Shown: in pieces, positions 1-14,200 of the stretch
How positions within the stretch are numbered: position 1 is the first letter of the stretch
Layout of the letters: each line of letters starts with the position of its first letter
NCBI GenBank assembly: GCA_038496675.1
Contig: CM076653.1
Location: 26,005,643 to 26,069,642 of the forward strand
Direction: 5' to 3'
Length of the DNA: 64,000 nt
Source of the DNA: Rachycentron canadum
Lineage: Eukaryota; Chordata; Actinopteri; Carangiformes; Rachycentridae
The notes under the pieces: model-generated
Database searches by the model: none
The model's input: only the letters and a program-made list of their open reading frames with translations
Told to the model about the DNA's origin: nothing
Made by a program: the position numbers and the translations under genes

Positions 1-1922
1 TTCCCAAACCTTTCTACTGTATCACCCAGTCTTCGTCTTGACAAATTTAGAAATTCTTTTTCTGGTAAAATGTAGTTTAGAGCTGTTTTTTAGAAAGCAA
101 AAAGATATATAAAAAAAAAAATACTTAATTCTCTTTCTGCCTCACAGGAATAACAAATCTATTTGCAAAAACTGCAACACGGTTAAATGGGTTTCCATTA
201 ATATGTTTTATTGCATTAACTTTCAAGAATATTTGAATTGTGACAAACACGCTGTATCTTAAAACCTGCATTCAAGTTTGTCCACCTCACACTTTCATGC
301 GTTTAAATTTCAACACATGAACTTCACTCTTACTCCAAATGTCACTTATAGTGTAGACAAATAATCCTGAATAAATATGAAATATGAACCACCACAGCAG
401 CCAATATTTATCTGTTCCTGCATTTCAATTAAATTAGCACTGGCTTGACGAACCTGGTGGCTTTTCATTTTTCTCTAATTACCTCTTAGATGTCAGGCTA
501 GGCCCCAATTTTACAGCACAGGTTCCTCATGGCCTGGGTCTGGTTCAACTCTATATCTTCACATACCAGAATTAATGTACTATTGATAGAACCATTACTC
601 CACCAAATTAAAGTCCTTGCTGATGGATTGGCTTGTAGTCTTCCGTCAGCCATGAAAGGAATAATTAGTATTCATTACTTCACACTCTACAACATTCCAA
701 TTATTAATGAACTTCAGCTGTGGAGCCCTACCAGATCCATCATGGCTACCCCAGCAGGTTGTATTAATCATCGACAGAAACAAGTGTGTGGGTCATCTAC
801 AAGGGATAAGCTTATAATCAGATTTACTATGATGAATTGTTACATCTGGACAGACAGGACTTCAGAAGACGATCAGTGGAACAGGGACCAAGATACTCAA
901 TAGTCATGGTCATGCATAGATGAGTGCAAGAAAGATGCAAACATTTTTGAAGGGGAAGTCAAAGCAGAGGGTGAACATTGAGAAGTTTGCATTTATTCTC
1001 TGTAGGCTGTCCAATTTGGTTTTCGTTGGGCAGTGGTAGTCATGCTGAAAATTCAGGTTAGAAATAGAATAATATAGATTTGCCAAATACAAGCAAGTGC
1101 CAGTTTGAATGGCATGTGTAAGTTTCTGATAAAGATTATAGGTCAAGTAGCATTAGTAGTAAAACCTTATTACTAATTTAATGACACAAAATACCTAAAC
1201 ATGACCACACTACTAAACAAATGACAATTGCCATGAGTCACATTAGTGAGTGTATGGGTTAGAGCTAGCAATTTCTATTCTTCAACTTCCAAATAAATAT
1301 ATGCAAAAAATGCCAACAAATCACCTTTCAGGATTATGAAATTGCTGAAGCTGAATTGAGTTTGCCATGATGATGGAGGACCTGTGAATTTAGTGTGTAA
1401 CATGCCTGGTCTTTGGGGCAGACAGGAGTCCTTATACATAACCATGACTGTCCTCAATTCAGCTTTTACACTGAGGCTCAGCTGTTCAATATTCATCACA
1501 TCGAAAAAACATGAACACACAAATATACATTTATCACCCTTCTTGAGGGGCTAATCAATATGTTGGCCTCAGGGATTCAGAACACGTGCCACAAATTCAT
1601 TTATAATCTAAAGAGTGGGCAATAATAATGCATTCAGTCGTGTTTTTCTGGTGTTTCAATGCTCACTGAGACTCAACCATCTGGCAAATCTGCTCCTATT
1701 GTCTCACACCACAGACACATTGTGATGGGTTGTGGGCATATCGACTTGTGTATCAACAGGGATATAAAAACCATACATTGATTTAAAATGTTTTGGTGTG
1801 AAACAGCAAAACAGAGACTTTTCTATTGGTGAGCAGTTTTGATGCTTCAGGTCTGTATTTTTTGTTCTTTTATCTTTCTAAGCACAATAATGTAAATGTT
1901 ATGTTGCAGTTTTACCACTAAC
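1..1922 (-). other. Left edge: presumed intron 65 of dnah11, no recognisable exon
   Basis: Reading both strands I find no dynein exon and no splice-bounded family sequence here, so I read this as the start of intron 65. It would then be longer than any complete intron in the window. It is AT-rich with no clear microsatellite. Open stretches at 529-903 (+) and 1275-1520 (-) match no family I recognise; a chance LHTK in the latter is not the expected dynein exon. Confidence 0.6.
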
Positions 1923-2749
1923 CTTCCTCTTCTGGTAGTGTTTCTGCCCAGCAGAGGCTCCAGGACTGGGTCTACCTTTTCTGGCAGATTCTCTATCAGA
2001 ACTGTTTCACCACAACTAAGGGCTTGTTCAATCACATCTAGATACCTGCTGAATCAAAAGAATGGAATTAAAAAAAAAAAAAAACAGAACGTGTTTGGAC
2101 ATTCACATTTCCGTGGAATATTATGACTCTTTGACACATTAAAACATGACACTGTGATTGCAAATAGATAGATAGCTCCAATTCACCCTGTCTGTCCCAG
2201 CTGCACCACCTTCAGCCCTGACCCTAGCCGGTTTCGGATCCACTTGATGCCCTGCTGCTGTGGGTCAATGATGAGTGGCCAACGCTCACTGGTGGTCAGG
2301 ATGGCAGCATTCTCGGTGGACATCCTATCATTTGGCAGGCCCTGGTTATGCCAGGCAGCCACAGTGGCATCATCTGTAAGCATGAGGATGGGATCCAGAC
2401 CGTCTGTCAGGGGTACAGAGACCTGGAACAGAAACCAGGGAATGATGTCACTATAGTTGGAACACCAGTGGCAGCTGAGACAGATGAGCTTCAGCTCAGA
2501 CTTTGCAGTGGATGTTTGTAGATTGAGGTTTTACTATCAAAACAACGGTAGTGTAAAACAATAAAAAAACCATACCTTCTGAGACTGAAGAAAAGGGATC
2601 CACGCATTGTTAAGCAGATCCACACGATACTGCCTAGTAAAATAACCCATGTAAGAGACGAATGCTGAAGTGAGGAGGACATCACCACACACAGTTTTCT
2701 GTTGCTTTTCATACTGAACGATTGCTTGGGACCAGCGCTCCTTCTCTGA
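1923..2749 (-). CDS. dnah11: dnah11 exons 63-65: end of stalk and start of AAA5
   Basis: Residues 3336-3512 (last codon split). Exons: 2576-2749, 2187-2422, 1923-2045. Exon 63 reads SEKERWSQ then VCGDVLLTSAFVSYMGYFTR. Exon 64 holds MLTDDATVAAW, GLPNDRMSTENAAIL and RWPLIIDPQQQGIKWI, the hallmark of AAA5. Exon 65 has ETVLIENLPEKVDPVLEPLL and ends GRNTTRRGR before a GT donor. The following family sequence (GDKECE..., LHTKLANPHY) is not found between 1 and 1922. Confidence 0.93.
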
Positions 2750-5700
2750 CTGCAAGGCACAAACATCAGGCTTCAGTATAATTTCAAAAATACAGAGAAA
2801 ATGCATAAAAAACTGATTCCCAAAGAGAATTCCTCTGATGCCCATTTGAACTTACTGCCTCCTCCATTTATTTGAGAAAATGTACGCAGTAAAGCATACA
2901 ACTGCACTTCCCTTAAAACAGCTTTAGAAGTTTGATTCACTCAGCATCAATTTAGCATCCATTTAAACCTTCAATACTATGACTGTGACAGCCCTACAAC
3001 AATAAATCATGCATGGCATTTTCTTACAAGGGGCTGTGGATTTAGAATATGTCACATAATAAATTCTCAGACAGTTAAAAATCACTATAATTTTACTCTA
3101 ATGTATTATGGATTGCCTGTAATATCACTCAGTCCGAGGTGAGACACTGTTAATTTCCAACAGCTGTTGAGGCTTTGAGGTAAGTTAATGATTAAATATA
3201 GACGGCCTGATTTATTAGTCTGAACAGTATTGCTTCCAGGTCAATGCCATAAAGACAAAACATTTATCTTGATATGCTTAAAAGCCAAGCTGTTCCATGC
3301 AAACTACATTTATTTTGTGGAATAAGAAAGTCGAACTTAGAAAATGGTCACTGAAATGGCAATATTTTTTCAAATTAGCATACATGAAGATAATAGATAG
3401 TGTAGCAAAAGGCACACCCAGTAATGCAAGAGTTAAATATAATGTTGAACAAACCAGAAATACATATGCAACATTAGACATGTATACATTCCATGCATTC
3501 ATATTCAATATCAATTTAAAAAAGAAAATATATCTCTCACACACACACACGCACTCACAGTCTTCTGCACAGACTGAAAGCAGTGTTAGTGTAGCGTTCT
3601 TGCCATCTCTCTTCCTTTCTCCATTTGGAAACCATTCAGCCAGCCAGTTGCCCAGTTCAGCCATGCGTTTTCTGTGGTCCAGCCCTCTCTACCTGTCTCA
3701 CAAGTCCACGATATGCTGCTGGGCCAGGCTGTAAAATCTCCCTTTGCCTGAGCTACTCATACAAATGTTAGGCTATCCTGCCAGGACATAACAACTTCTA
3801 GTCCAGATTACTGATGCAATTTGATTACCAGCACCTGTTCATGCATGCCTCCGGCAAATTGACAGTTTACTTTATGCCAGGTCAACCACAGTGACACAAC
3901 CAAACTCCTCTATCTCTCCTTGTTTACCTCCAAGCCTTTTACTAGTCGGTTGGCCAGCTCTATGGTCTGGTTGGTACACGCCACCTCCTCCTGACAACTG
4001 ATTTTCTCAGCTGTAGCCCTTTCAAACTGAGCTGTTAGGCTCTGAACACTGGCATCGAGATCCTGGAGAAACAAACCAAAAGGAAGGAAATTAGACCATG
4101 AAAATTCAACACTATTAAGAAAATGTAGCTTTAGACCAAGTGGCCTAATTAAGTACAATAATGACATTTCACTCACCGCCAACTTCTTTTGAACTGACAG
4201 CAGTTTGCCTGTTGCCATTTCTAGTTCTGCATTTGCTTGTAACAATGCATATCTCTTTGGAATTACCTCACAGTATATCTATAAAAAGGAAGCAAAACTT
4301 TATAAATGAATCTCCACTCTGAAGAACAAACCTGCTTGCAGAAAATGTATTCCCATTTATTATAACTAGCTGATCTGAAGGCAATGCCTGACCTCGTAGT
4401 ATTTAACAATGTTTATAGCCCAGGCACAGAGACCAGCTGCAGCTGTAGATTTAGTGCGGACTAGATCAGGGTGAAACTCTGGGTTTCTCAGATACTCTTG
4501 TTTCACCACACTCAAACAAGACTCAGAGATGTGCTCCTTATCATATGACACCAGGGCCTGGAGGAAATCATCCACCTGACAGACAAAAACAAAAATATAC
4601 ACAAATTAACACCCATGCTAGCAATCTGGGCCAATATTAGTCTTATATCAGTTGCTGTTAAAAAATTCTAATAAATACTAATAAATAAATGTGATGTGTA
4701 TGTAACAGACAGTCCTTTTTTTATTACGTGAAATTTACTGACTTGGCATGGATGAATACGTTTGGTGTGGTTTAATACTAGGCAGATTATACTCACTATA
4801 TACTATACTATATCGTATACTGAGAGAACATACAGCTCAAATATTGACTACTTGAATACTTTTAAATATTTATGTAAAATTATTTACCTGTTGCCACACC
4901 AGCCACTAAGGGCCACAGAGACAACAGGAAATTCAATTAACTACAACATTCAAAAACATAATGCTTGCTAATGCTAAATGTGTATATTTGGATTTTAAAA
5001 AAGTAGCAACCTCAATTTAATGCCAAATTCTGCTGGTTTTTTAATCAAATCCTTTTATGCTTACACTTGCATTAATAGTGGCTAGAGGTTGAAAAACCGG
5101 TCTCCTCGTGAGTGAGCATATTCATAGGGCCATCCAGCTGTAATGTGAGCACTGGAGAGATGCTGGGCAGGGCCAGGGTCAAGGCCCACACACAAATTAG
5201 ATTGGCATTAATCAGGCAGATGTGATTGACATTATGACAGCTTAACCTTGCCCATGAAGGCCCGCGCCGCCTTCCAGCTCCGATCCTTAGGCACTCGACC
5301 GCGGGGAGCTAGCAGAACCATCACAGCTGCTGCTACATTGATCACTGCCACTGGAGGGTTTGGAAAGGCCTTCAGCTCAGTAAGATTCATCTAAAAAAAA
5401 TTATAAAAATTATATCTTTAAAATGACCAAAAATTTAATGTAATTTATTTTTAGTTTTTATAAAATGAAGCACCTTGTTGAGGGTATCTAGTGCTCCTCT
5501 GGCAGCTGTCAGTGATGGCTCTGCTTTGGCTAGGTCATTTTCACAGTCCTTCTGTTTGACTGATACTTCTGCCTGGATTGCAGCAACCTGCACAAAAGCA
5601 ACCATAATGAACTCATACACAAAAATATTATGTTGTAAATGGTGTGAATTCATGATGTGGTGTGATATGAATGTAAGGCCAAAAAAGTATGAAAACCAGA

Positions 5701-8700
5701 ACAATCTCACCTTTTGTGCCTCGACATCTGCAGCCTCTCTCTTGTTTCGAACCCTGTCAGTCTGCAGTCCGATCTTTGAAATTAGGGATTCAATATTCTG
5801 GTTTTTAAAGGTCAGTTCAGCTTCTTGACATGCCAGTTTGGCTTGTAGATCCTCAACCTAAAACAGAGAAAAATTATAACATATACTCCTGTATGTAATA
5901 TACTTAATGTCAAGTAAAAACCCACACTGTTTAAATCAGAGAGTAATATTATTTAAAAAAAAATTTCTACCTCAACCATATACCTTAAACCCAAACATTA
6001 GTCCTCAACAGTATATAATAAAGATGTTTACCTGAGCAGCAGTGGTTTGGAGCTTTTGAAGGCCACTGTCAAGCCGGTTCATCTTGTGCTTGAGCTGGGC
6101 CCCGCTCTTCTCCAGAAGGTTTCTGTACAGGGTGATTTGCTGGAGAAAACTCTTGGGGGTGGTGTAATTGTACCTCTTCTCATTGCGCTGGTATTTTTCA
6201 CTTGCCTGGTTGACACTGGTGTGAACGTAGGCCATGAAAAGACTGATGGATTCCTGGACGGCAGGCTGTAAAAATAAGCAGACAAGGGGGGGAGAGGGGA
6301 GAGCAGGGTGAGTTGGATTGAGTAGAGTTTAACATCCACAACCTGATGGGGACTGAAATATTATCTTCATAAATTTTGAATTCATCTACAAGTTTTGCCA
6401 TCTTACTTGGCTGGCCCTGACTCACTCAATCTGAAATTTAGGTGCAGCTACCAGGAATGATTAGGCTTTGAAACCTCTATGAAAATAATGTGTTTAAACC
6501 ATTGACATGCAGCTTGTAAGACATGCACACTGTTTACATTATCTTTGATGCTCTCCAACTTTCTAAACACTGTCTTCAGTTGTTGTTGTACTATATTCCA
6601 ACAAGATATTTATCATATGGTGTTCAATGACACACAACCTCCATTAATCATACATTTAGCGATCAATTAAAGCAAAAACAAATGAGCAGAGAATACAAGG
6701 ATCAAGCCTAAACATAATTCACAAAAAGCCATTGTTAATGATCATGGAGCCAGTAGGAAAAAAATCATTATTAATTAAGATCTGACATAATGCTTTTTGA
6801 CAAAGCATGCTATCTTCAGTTGAGATGCAAAAGAAGCTCTCATTGATTGGCCTTGTGTAACAACTATTAGTGGGTTGTCCATTTCTAACTTTAAACAAAT
6901 GATCATTTAATTTCTTGTATTCCAACCTCTTCAAGAAGATTAAGAATCATTAATAGCTATAGATATAAGGTCTTGCATATTTATGTATATATTTTGCTAT
7001 TAATGTACAAACTTGCACAACGTTATTTCTTTTAAAAATTGTAGTATTTATGCTATTATTTTATTCAAGTTCTCTTCTGCGTACCTCTCCATTACTACAA
7101 CTTTACTACTAACACTATGTCCAAAAAGTGCTCTACTATCATTACTCACTCTATCTACCCTCTCTAATAAATATTAAGGCTACTACTACAACTAAACATT
7201 TTCCTGCAAATCAACATCCACACATGGACAGATGTAGACATACACAGACTTAATTCCACATAGTGGAAAGTAATAGTCTGGCACATGTTCACATATGGGA
7301 TGACACTTCCTGGTTGTGACAGCTGTGCCTCCTTAGAGGGTCGTTATGTGCTTAATCACTCTTCTCTCATTAACATAAATGATCCTGGGTTGTGATCGTT
7401 CCACTGCTATGATGGAAAACAATGATATGCCTGCACTAACTGTGAGTCTCCAGGCACGTGTTTAGCAATTTGTCAGGACCTCAGCAGAGAACTAATGATG
7501 AGGGATCTATAGAAAAGTTAATCCAGCTGCACCGTATTAATTAGAAGATGTTCACTGAAGTCTAGCTCAGTTTGGAATGTGGGGGTACATGCAATACTGC
7601 AAATGACACCTACAGATGCATCTCTGACAGCTAATACTGCTATTTACAGTAATATAGAAAGCAGGCAGCCAAAAAATAATAATTTCATTTAGAATGTTTG
7701 ATAAAGATGACAGAGATTGAAGAATTTCGGTTCATAGGCCTGACCTCAATGCCTTCAATCTCTTGGATGAACCTGTAGCTGACTGACTGCAAAGCATCAG
7801 TGGTCCAAGGATGGAACCAATTGATGGTGGTGCACTGGACAAGGGCCGGGAGTCGACGGGCCCTGACACGAAGAACATTGCCCACGGGTGACAAACACAG
7901 TACCACCTTGAAATAAGGAAGAAGGGAGACAAAGAGTCACTTAGGCACACACACAAAAATACATATGTACAAAGGTACATCCCCATACTTGACAAGAAAA
8001 CAGTCAGGTACACAGAGGAAAATCAACACAGATCACAGATATCATAGATACATTCAAGAAGGCAACCTATAACTGGCAGCCCTCTGTGCCCCCATTTGCC
8101 ATCACATTGGCATGTGGACAGGCAGCCACATTCCCAGTTGGCTGGAGCAGACGGTGACGCTACCAGAGGCCCTGGCGCAGAGATTAGCTGGACAGCATAC
8201 ATGTGTACTGAGACAAGAATTTACTTCCTTTTAACCCCCGCAGTTTGTCTGGCTCTGTTAATTAAGTCTGACATATTTAATAATGTAACATTTTCTAGTT
8301 CAAAACAGCTAGAGTATGTGTAAATATTTGCTCATTAATTTCTGTCACAAATGTAAATTATGAATGTTTTATGAATGTCATCTTTAGTGTAGAATTGTTT
8401 TCATTAAATTTTCCTCAGCTACTCATAATGTAATAATGTTGTCTTGGTGGAGAATGTTGCACCCATCATGTGAAAATCTCAATTTTTTAATTTTCTGTTT
8501 TACAAGAATTCTGTCCCACCTTTAAAGCCTACTTTATAAAAGACCTGAGACATTTTAGACACAAAAAAAAATAAAGATAAAGCAAGATGTATATTCAGAA
8601 GATAAAGTAAGAGGAATTAGGAGATAATAGCATATCAAAGAGGGAATTTGAAAGACTAGACCTTGAGCTGTAGTCTGACTCGGTCAGTAAAGAATCTCCA

Positions 8701-11199
8701 GCAGTTTTCCCTGTTGTCCAGCAGACCGAGGGCTTTGACCTCAGCTCTCACACCCGACATGATAAGTTCAGTCTCCTCCTCACTGAAGAGCTCAGGAATT
8801 TCTCCTGGTTGGAAAAGCACAGTCATAACTTCACAATGACAGCAGAGACTGAATACGTCTAATACCTAAAGGTACATTAATGAGTTAAATCATACATAAT
8901 GGTAATAATACATACATACAACAACAGGTGTGGTGGGAAAAACAACATATAAGACTACAATCACTGTTCTCTCAGATCTTCAGAGCTGAAAAACAATAAG
9001 AGTTTGGGTCAGACCTGATGCCAATAAGTCATTAATAATGACCAGAAACTGCTCATCAGGTATCTGTGCATCAGTCAGGAGCAAAGCCACACGCTGGTTC
9101 TTCACTCCAGTCTTTAGGAACAAGCCTGCCAGATCCATCTAAATAAAACCACAAATGAGATGAATGGGCTTCTATGCTGTTCAACCTAATATTGAGTCCA
9201 CTAAAGAATTTCAAATTGTCCAACAATAATCAATGGCATAGCACAAGTCCCATGATAACGCCTTGATAATAGTCCATTAAATGATTAAATTGACAAACTT
9301 GTTTCATCAATGAGATATTGAAATATTTCACTGTGGCTTTAAATAGTATCTGACAATTATTTCTCACATCAGTGGAGAAGCTGAACAAAACATAATTTCA
9401 TTAATATCCTGCATGCAATGAGAAGGAAAATTGATCTAGACCTTTTTTTTTTTTTTTAGAAACTTTAAGTGAATTATTTACATTTTGGATAACAACAACA
9501 TATATTAAGCCTACATCTGACTAACTACAAACAGTAAACTTTAGGGTTATAAATTTTAATCAATGTTATTTTGTTACATTGCATTATATTATACTTTATA
9601 TTGTGCATTAATGACATCAGTATTTACCTTGAGGTCCTTGATGCTATAACCTTTACTGAGAGTGATTTGGAAGACTTCCACAGAGGATATGTAAGCAGCC
9701 AGACGAGTCAGACTCTGCTTACCACTGCCTCCGACCCCAACCAGTAACCCATGACCCCTGGGAGACTCCAGGATGCGACTTATGCGACAGCTGGTAACAC
9801 CACAATCTTTGTTAGGCCACTAAATACATGTGTCCTTCCAAATATTTAAATCTACAGTGTTTTCAAAAATAGTAAAATGGTGTCCACAGAAGTCAAAAAC
9901 CTTTTAACATATTTCAGTGTCACATCATATTCATTTCCCTTTTTGCAATAAACTTCAAGATTATTTATCTTTTATTATGTTCTGTTTATTTGTTCTCTCT
10001 GTAGTTGAGTGGAATTTCATTTGGTTTATTAAAGGAAAATAAGTCTATTGTGATTATCATGATGTAACTGTTATAATATGTGAACCAACTACTTACACAT
10101 GTTGCATGGCATCTTCAAAGAGCACCAGATCCATGGCTGCATTGAGCTCATTGTAGCTCTCCAGTGCATCTGTAAGAATGGTCCTGAGCACAGACCAGTC
10201 TCTAACAGGAGCATAGGAGGCTTCTTCACCCATTTGGGAAAAATGGAAATATAGGAGGGGCTGCTTTGTCACCTCTTTGTCCTCTAGTCCCTGGACGAGG
10301 ACAAGCATAATAAATCATTTCAATCTCTCGGTCAGTGTTATTATCTGAAGGTGAAGAACAGCAATTTATACAGTTTACACTGTTAATCAGAATCTGTATT
10401 GCACCTCAAAGCATTCATGCACAGTTTCCATCTGGAGCTTCCGGAAGAACTGCAGGTCCTTGTCATCTACCAGTCTGTCTGAGTACACTCTGCAGGACTC
10501 GTGGAGCCACAACAGTGCCAGTTCAGTGCTGTCTTTCACAGTCTCTGGCCCAGCAAAGAGAATTCCCTGAATAACACAGATACTAAAATGAATATGCAGC
10601 TTTTCATTTAAAAGTCCAATCCTTTAACTTGCTTACTATTAGGACTACCTGAAAGACATTAGACAAATCTCGTAGATTAAATGTGTAGTGAAATTTGATG
10701 GCTGTGGGCAGAAAGCTTTGAACCATCTTGCGATGAAGAGTTATGGCAGCTTGGACCACAGCTGCAGCGCTCCTCTGAACCAGTGGACTGAAAAGCTGCT
10801 GCTTCAGCAGGCTACACAGGATTTGGCTAAAGATCGACACTTGAGCCTCATTTGAAGGAAAGTTCACCGCAAACACTGAGAAATGTCTCTGTAGGGAGCA
10901 CAGGCACAACCACATTTCAGAAAATGTACAGTAGAATTTTCTATATTTTTACTATTAAAAGATACACGTTTAAGGATGATTTCCTAACACCAAAAACTAC
11001 AAGTACATCCTCTGCAAGAATTTTGAAATAAAACAAATTTCTCTAAATAAAAATACAAAGGCCTTAAAGTTAAACTGCAACCTGAAAGCCTGTTTTTGAA
11101 ATAGTAGTAGTAGTAGTACTTTGGTGGTGTTTCAGTATAAAATACTGTATTGAAATCTGTTTATTTATGATCCAACCTGTGCTCTATTTCACACATGCA

Positions 11200-11239
<40 letters not shown>

Positions 11240-14200
11240 AATATATTTAAAAGATGCCAATGTAAATACAGGTGATAAGATGCTGGTATGCTTTTTTAAA
11301 TTGATCCTTGGAAACTAAAATTAAGGGCAAACATACTTGTACTCTGGGATTGATACTGAAGCTCCCAGCAGTTGGATTCATACAAGCAACATACTGGGTA
11401 TTGTGTATTTCCTTTAGGGTTATTTTCTGTCTGTCATACCTGCAGGCAGCAAGAAAAGGAAGAACGAGGTTTGAAAAAAAAAAAAAGACATGGTAGAATG
11501 TTTATTCTGTTGGCAATAGACAACTGAAAAAAGATACAGTCTGCATGATGTTCTCACCAGTGTCCATAATCCAGATGTTGGCGTATGAGTGCATGAGGCT
11601 GCACTGTTCCATAACTGTCAACAGCTGGCATGTTCATGTCATCTATGAAGTAGATCAGCCTTCTGTTGCCTACAGGGGAGTAGCTTCTGCCAGCTCTTTT
11701 CTCTAATAGCTGCTCCAAGATCCCTACAAGAGAAAGCAAAGAAATATGGCTAAAACAATAACAAGAAGCATCAACCAGATTACACTCTTTTTGGAGAGGT
11801 GATCTAACTTAAATCTTTGAAAATGAGGGAATGTCATATGACAAATGAAATTAAATTATTGCAACAATACTTGAGGGTAAAGTTTTCTCTTCCTTCACTT
11901 TACCCCAACTTGAAAATTTCCAGCAGATGGTGCTACAGTTTACCTGATGTGTTTCCACAGAGCAATCAAAAAACCCACTCACTCTGCAGCATGAGGGAGG
12001 TGGTATAGTAGTTGAAGGGTACTTTTGTGGTCATGTAACTCTCTGGAAGACAGTCTAACTTGTTCCTGACAAGTGCAGTCTTTCCCACTCCAACATTCCC
12101 CACAAACATCACTGGCTGTCTCCTCTCTAGCAACAAGTCCATGAAGTACTGAAGACGCACAGTCTCTGCTGTGTGTACCAGAACAGCCTGCAATCATAGA
12201 AACAGCAGGAAGACAGAGAACAGAAACATACATGGTTATTATGGCTTTCTTTGAGTGTGATTTATTGACAGACATGTGTTCAGTGAATTGTATGTGATTT
12301 ATAATTTCTTGTATTTCCCCAGTACACCACAACTATTCTGTCATAATAGCATCATTTGTTCAGAACAAAACCCCACTAATTATGGCTCACCAAGAGCCTT
12401 TGGAGCATTCACAGCTGTACGCAGGAGCATAAAGAAAGACAATAGAGCGTGGGTGATAGCGCAAGCCTTGTTGCTCATGCCTTCACCCCCACAGTCTGGT
12501 ATGGGGTGTAGTAGATGGTAATCAGACACAGTGGCAAGCCTATCATCCATTCTAGCACCCCTGCCATAACCTCATGTGACTTTACCCTCTCTTATTATGT
12601 TCACTGAGGCACAGATAAATTTTTAATATGACTGTATTGTTCATTTTTGGTTATTATTTTTCTTTAAGAAGTGTGCTTCGTGTGATAGTGTATGTGATTA
12701 TTTGTCGAATTGCTTTGAAAAGTGTAAGGCTTCTACTCTCCTATATGAGTGTGTATGTTCTCACCTCCAACGGTGTACAAGTTTCCATTTCAAATGGAGG
12801 CACAGTATCATTCCAGGGCAGGAATCGTCTGGTTTGAGGGTCAAGGTAGTAGTCAAACACTGTCCCCTGTGCCGGTAGCTTCACTGTCTTCATTTCTTTG
12901 GTCCACCATTGACTGAACTCTTCTCGGTAATCATAGAGCTGAACAAATCATCAACGATATAATATCATGCATTCATTCATGTAATTTCACTGGACAACCC
13001 CACTATTAGGCCACCTGACTGACAGTTAAGTGTATATTATTCTTGGTCACTTGACATTCTTGACATGCCTCTCAACAAAAGGAAGTGCTATATTTGTACG
13101 TTTGTGAAGAACATAGGAAAATAAAGAAAAAACGAGGAGTAAATTGAGTGATAACTAAATGGAGTAATTTGTCACGGGACAACTGTGGAGCTTTGTCCAC
13201 CCACAAAATAAGGTCTGAGCTTTATGACCTTTATTAGGACACAGCATGTGTCACACAGGCAGTGTGTCTGCTCCACTCTGTTAACATTAGCACCGAAATG
13301 AAAGCCATGTGTATCAGCCGCCATGCATATGCCACGCAGTCAGTGTGTTCCTGGCTGTGCAGTTGCTCAATATCAGATCATATTTAAAAGAAAATGAAAT
13401 TACAATTGTCATACAACTTTAAGTTAATCTCAAGACACGTTTTAACATGTAAAAACACTAAAATAAAATATTTTGTTTAACATGGTTTTCCGGCCTAAAA
13501 AGTGACAAAAAATAAGAAAACCTGTAAGCACATCTACTTTTGCTTAATCACTGAAAAACCTGGATTGGACCGAATGTTGATGGGATTGATTGGCTGCTAT
13601 GATATACCTTGTATTGTACAAAAACATCTCATGGACATGTTACGAATGTTAAAAACTTGATTTTCATTAGAGGTGGTCTTTAAATTAAACCAAACTTGTA
13701 CCTGATCTTGATACATGGCCCCACCAAAGGCCCAGATGCAGGCAAAGGTGAAGTAGGTCTCATAAAGCTCACGTGAAGAGTCAGATGGAACGTTTCCTGG
13801 TGTTAAAAGGCAGTCGAGCAAAGTGCAGAGCGTCTGAACAAGAAGAAAATTTTATTGTGATTTTCTGATTTTATGAGCATACAAAGTAAAAAATAAATAC
13901 ACTATGCATGTTTGCAAGTTGTGTACCTGCACCATAGAGTTCTCTGGGATGGGTGTAATGGTCTTGAATGCATTTCTCATTTTTTCTAGACAACGAGGAA
14001 CATATTTTTCAAACAGTATGGTGAGGTGAGCCCTTTCTGTCTGCCGTTCTCGTTGGTCAATCCAGCTGGCAACATACCTGAGCAACAATACAAGGAATTT
14101 TATATATTTTATATTTTATACTACTGATCTGATTGGGATCTGAACCAGATTCCATTGTGTTGGGACTAGATACATTTACATACATATATATATTCATATA

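Noticed and set aside
529..903. 124-codon plus-strand frame near the left edge
   Set aside because: No recognisable family and no regulatory or splice context; treated as chance or very decayed repeat.
1275..1520. Minus-strand frame containing LHTK, considered as the next dynein exon
   Set aside because: Only four residues resemble the expected LHTKLANPHY; the flanking residues do not fit AAA5.
3297..3734. 145-codon plus-strand frame within dnah11 intron 62
   Set aside because: Crosses a CA repeat (THTHTHSQ), matches no family and lies antisense in an intron.
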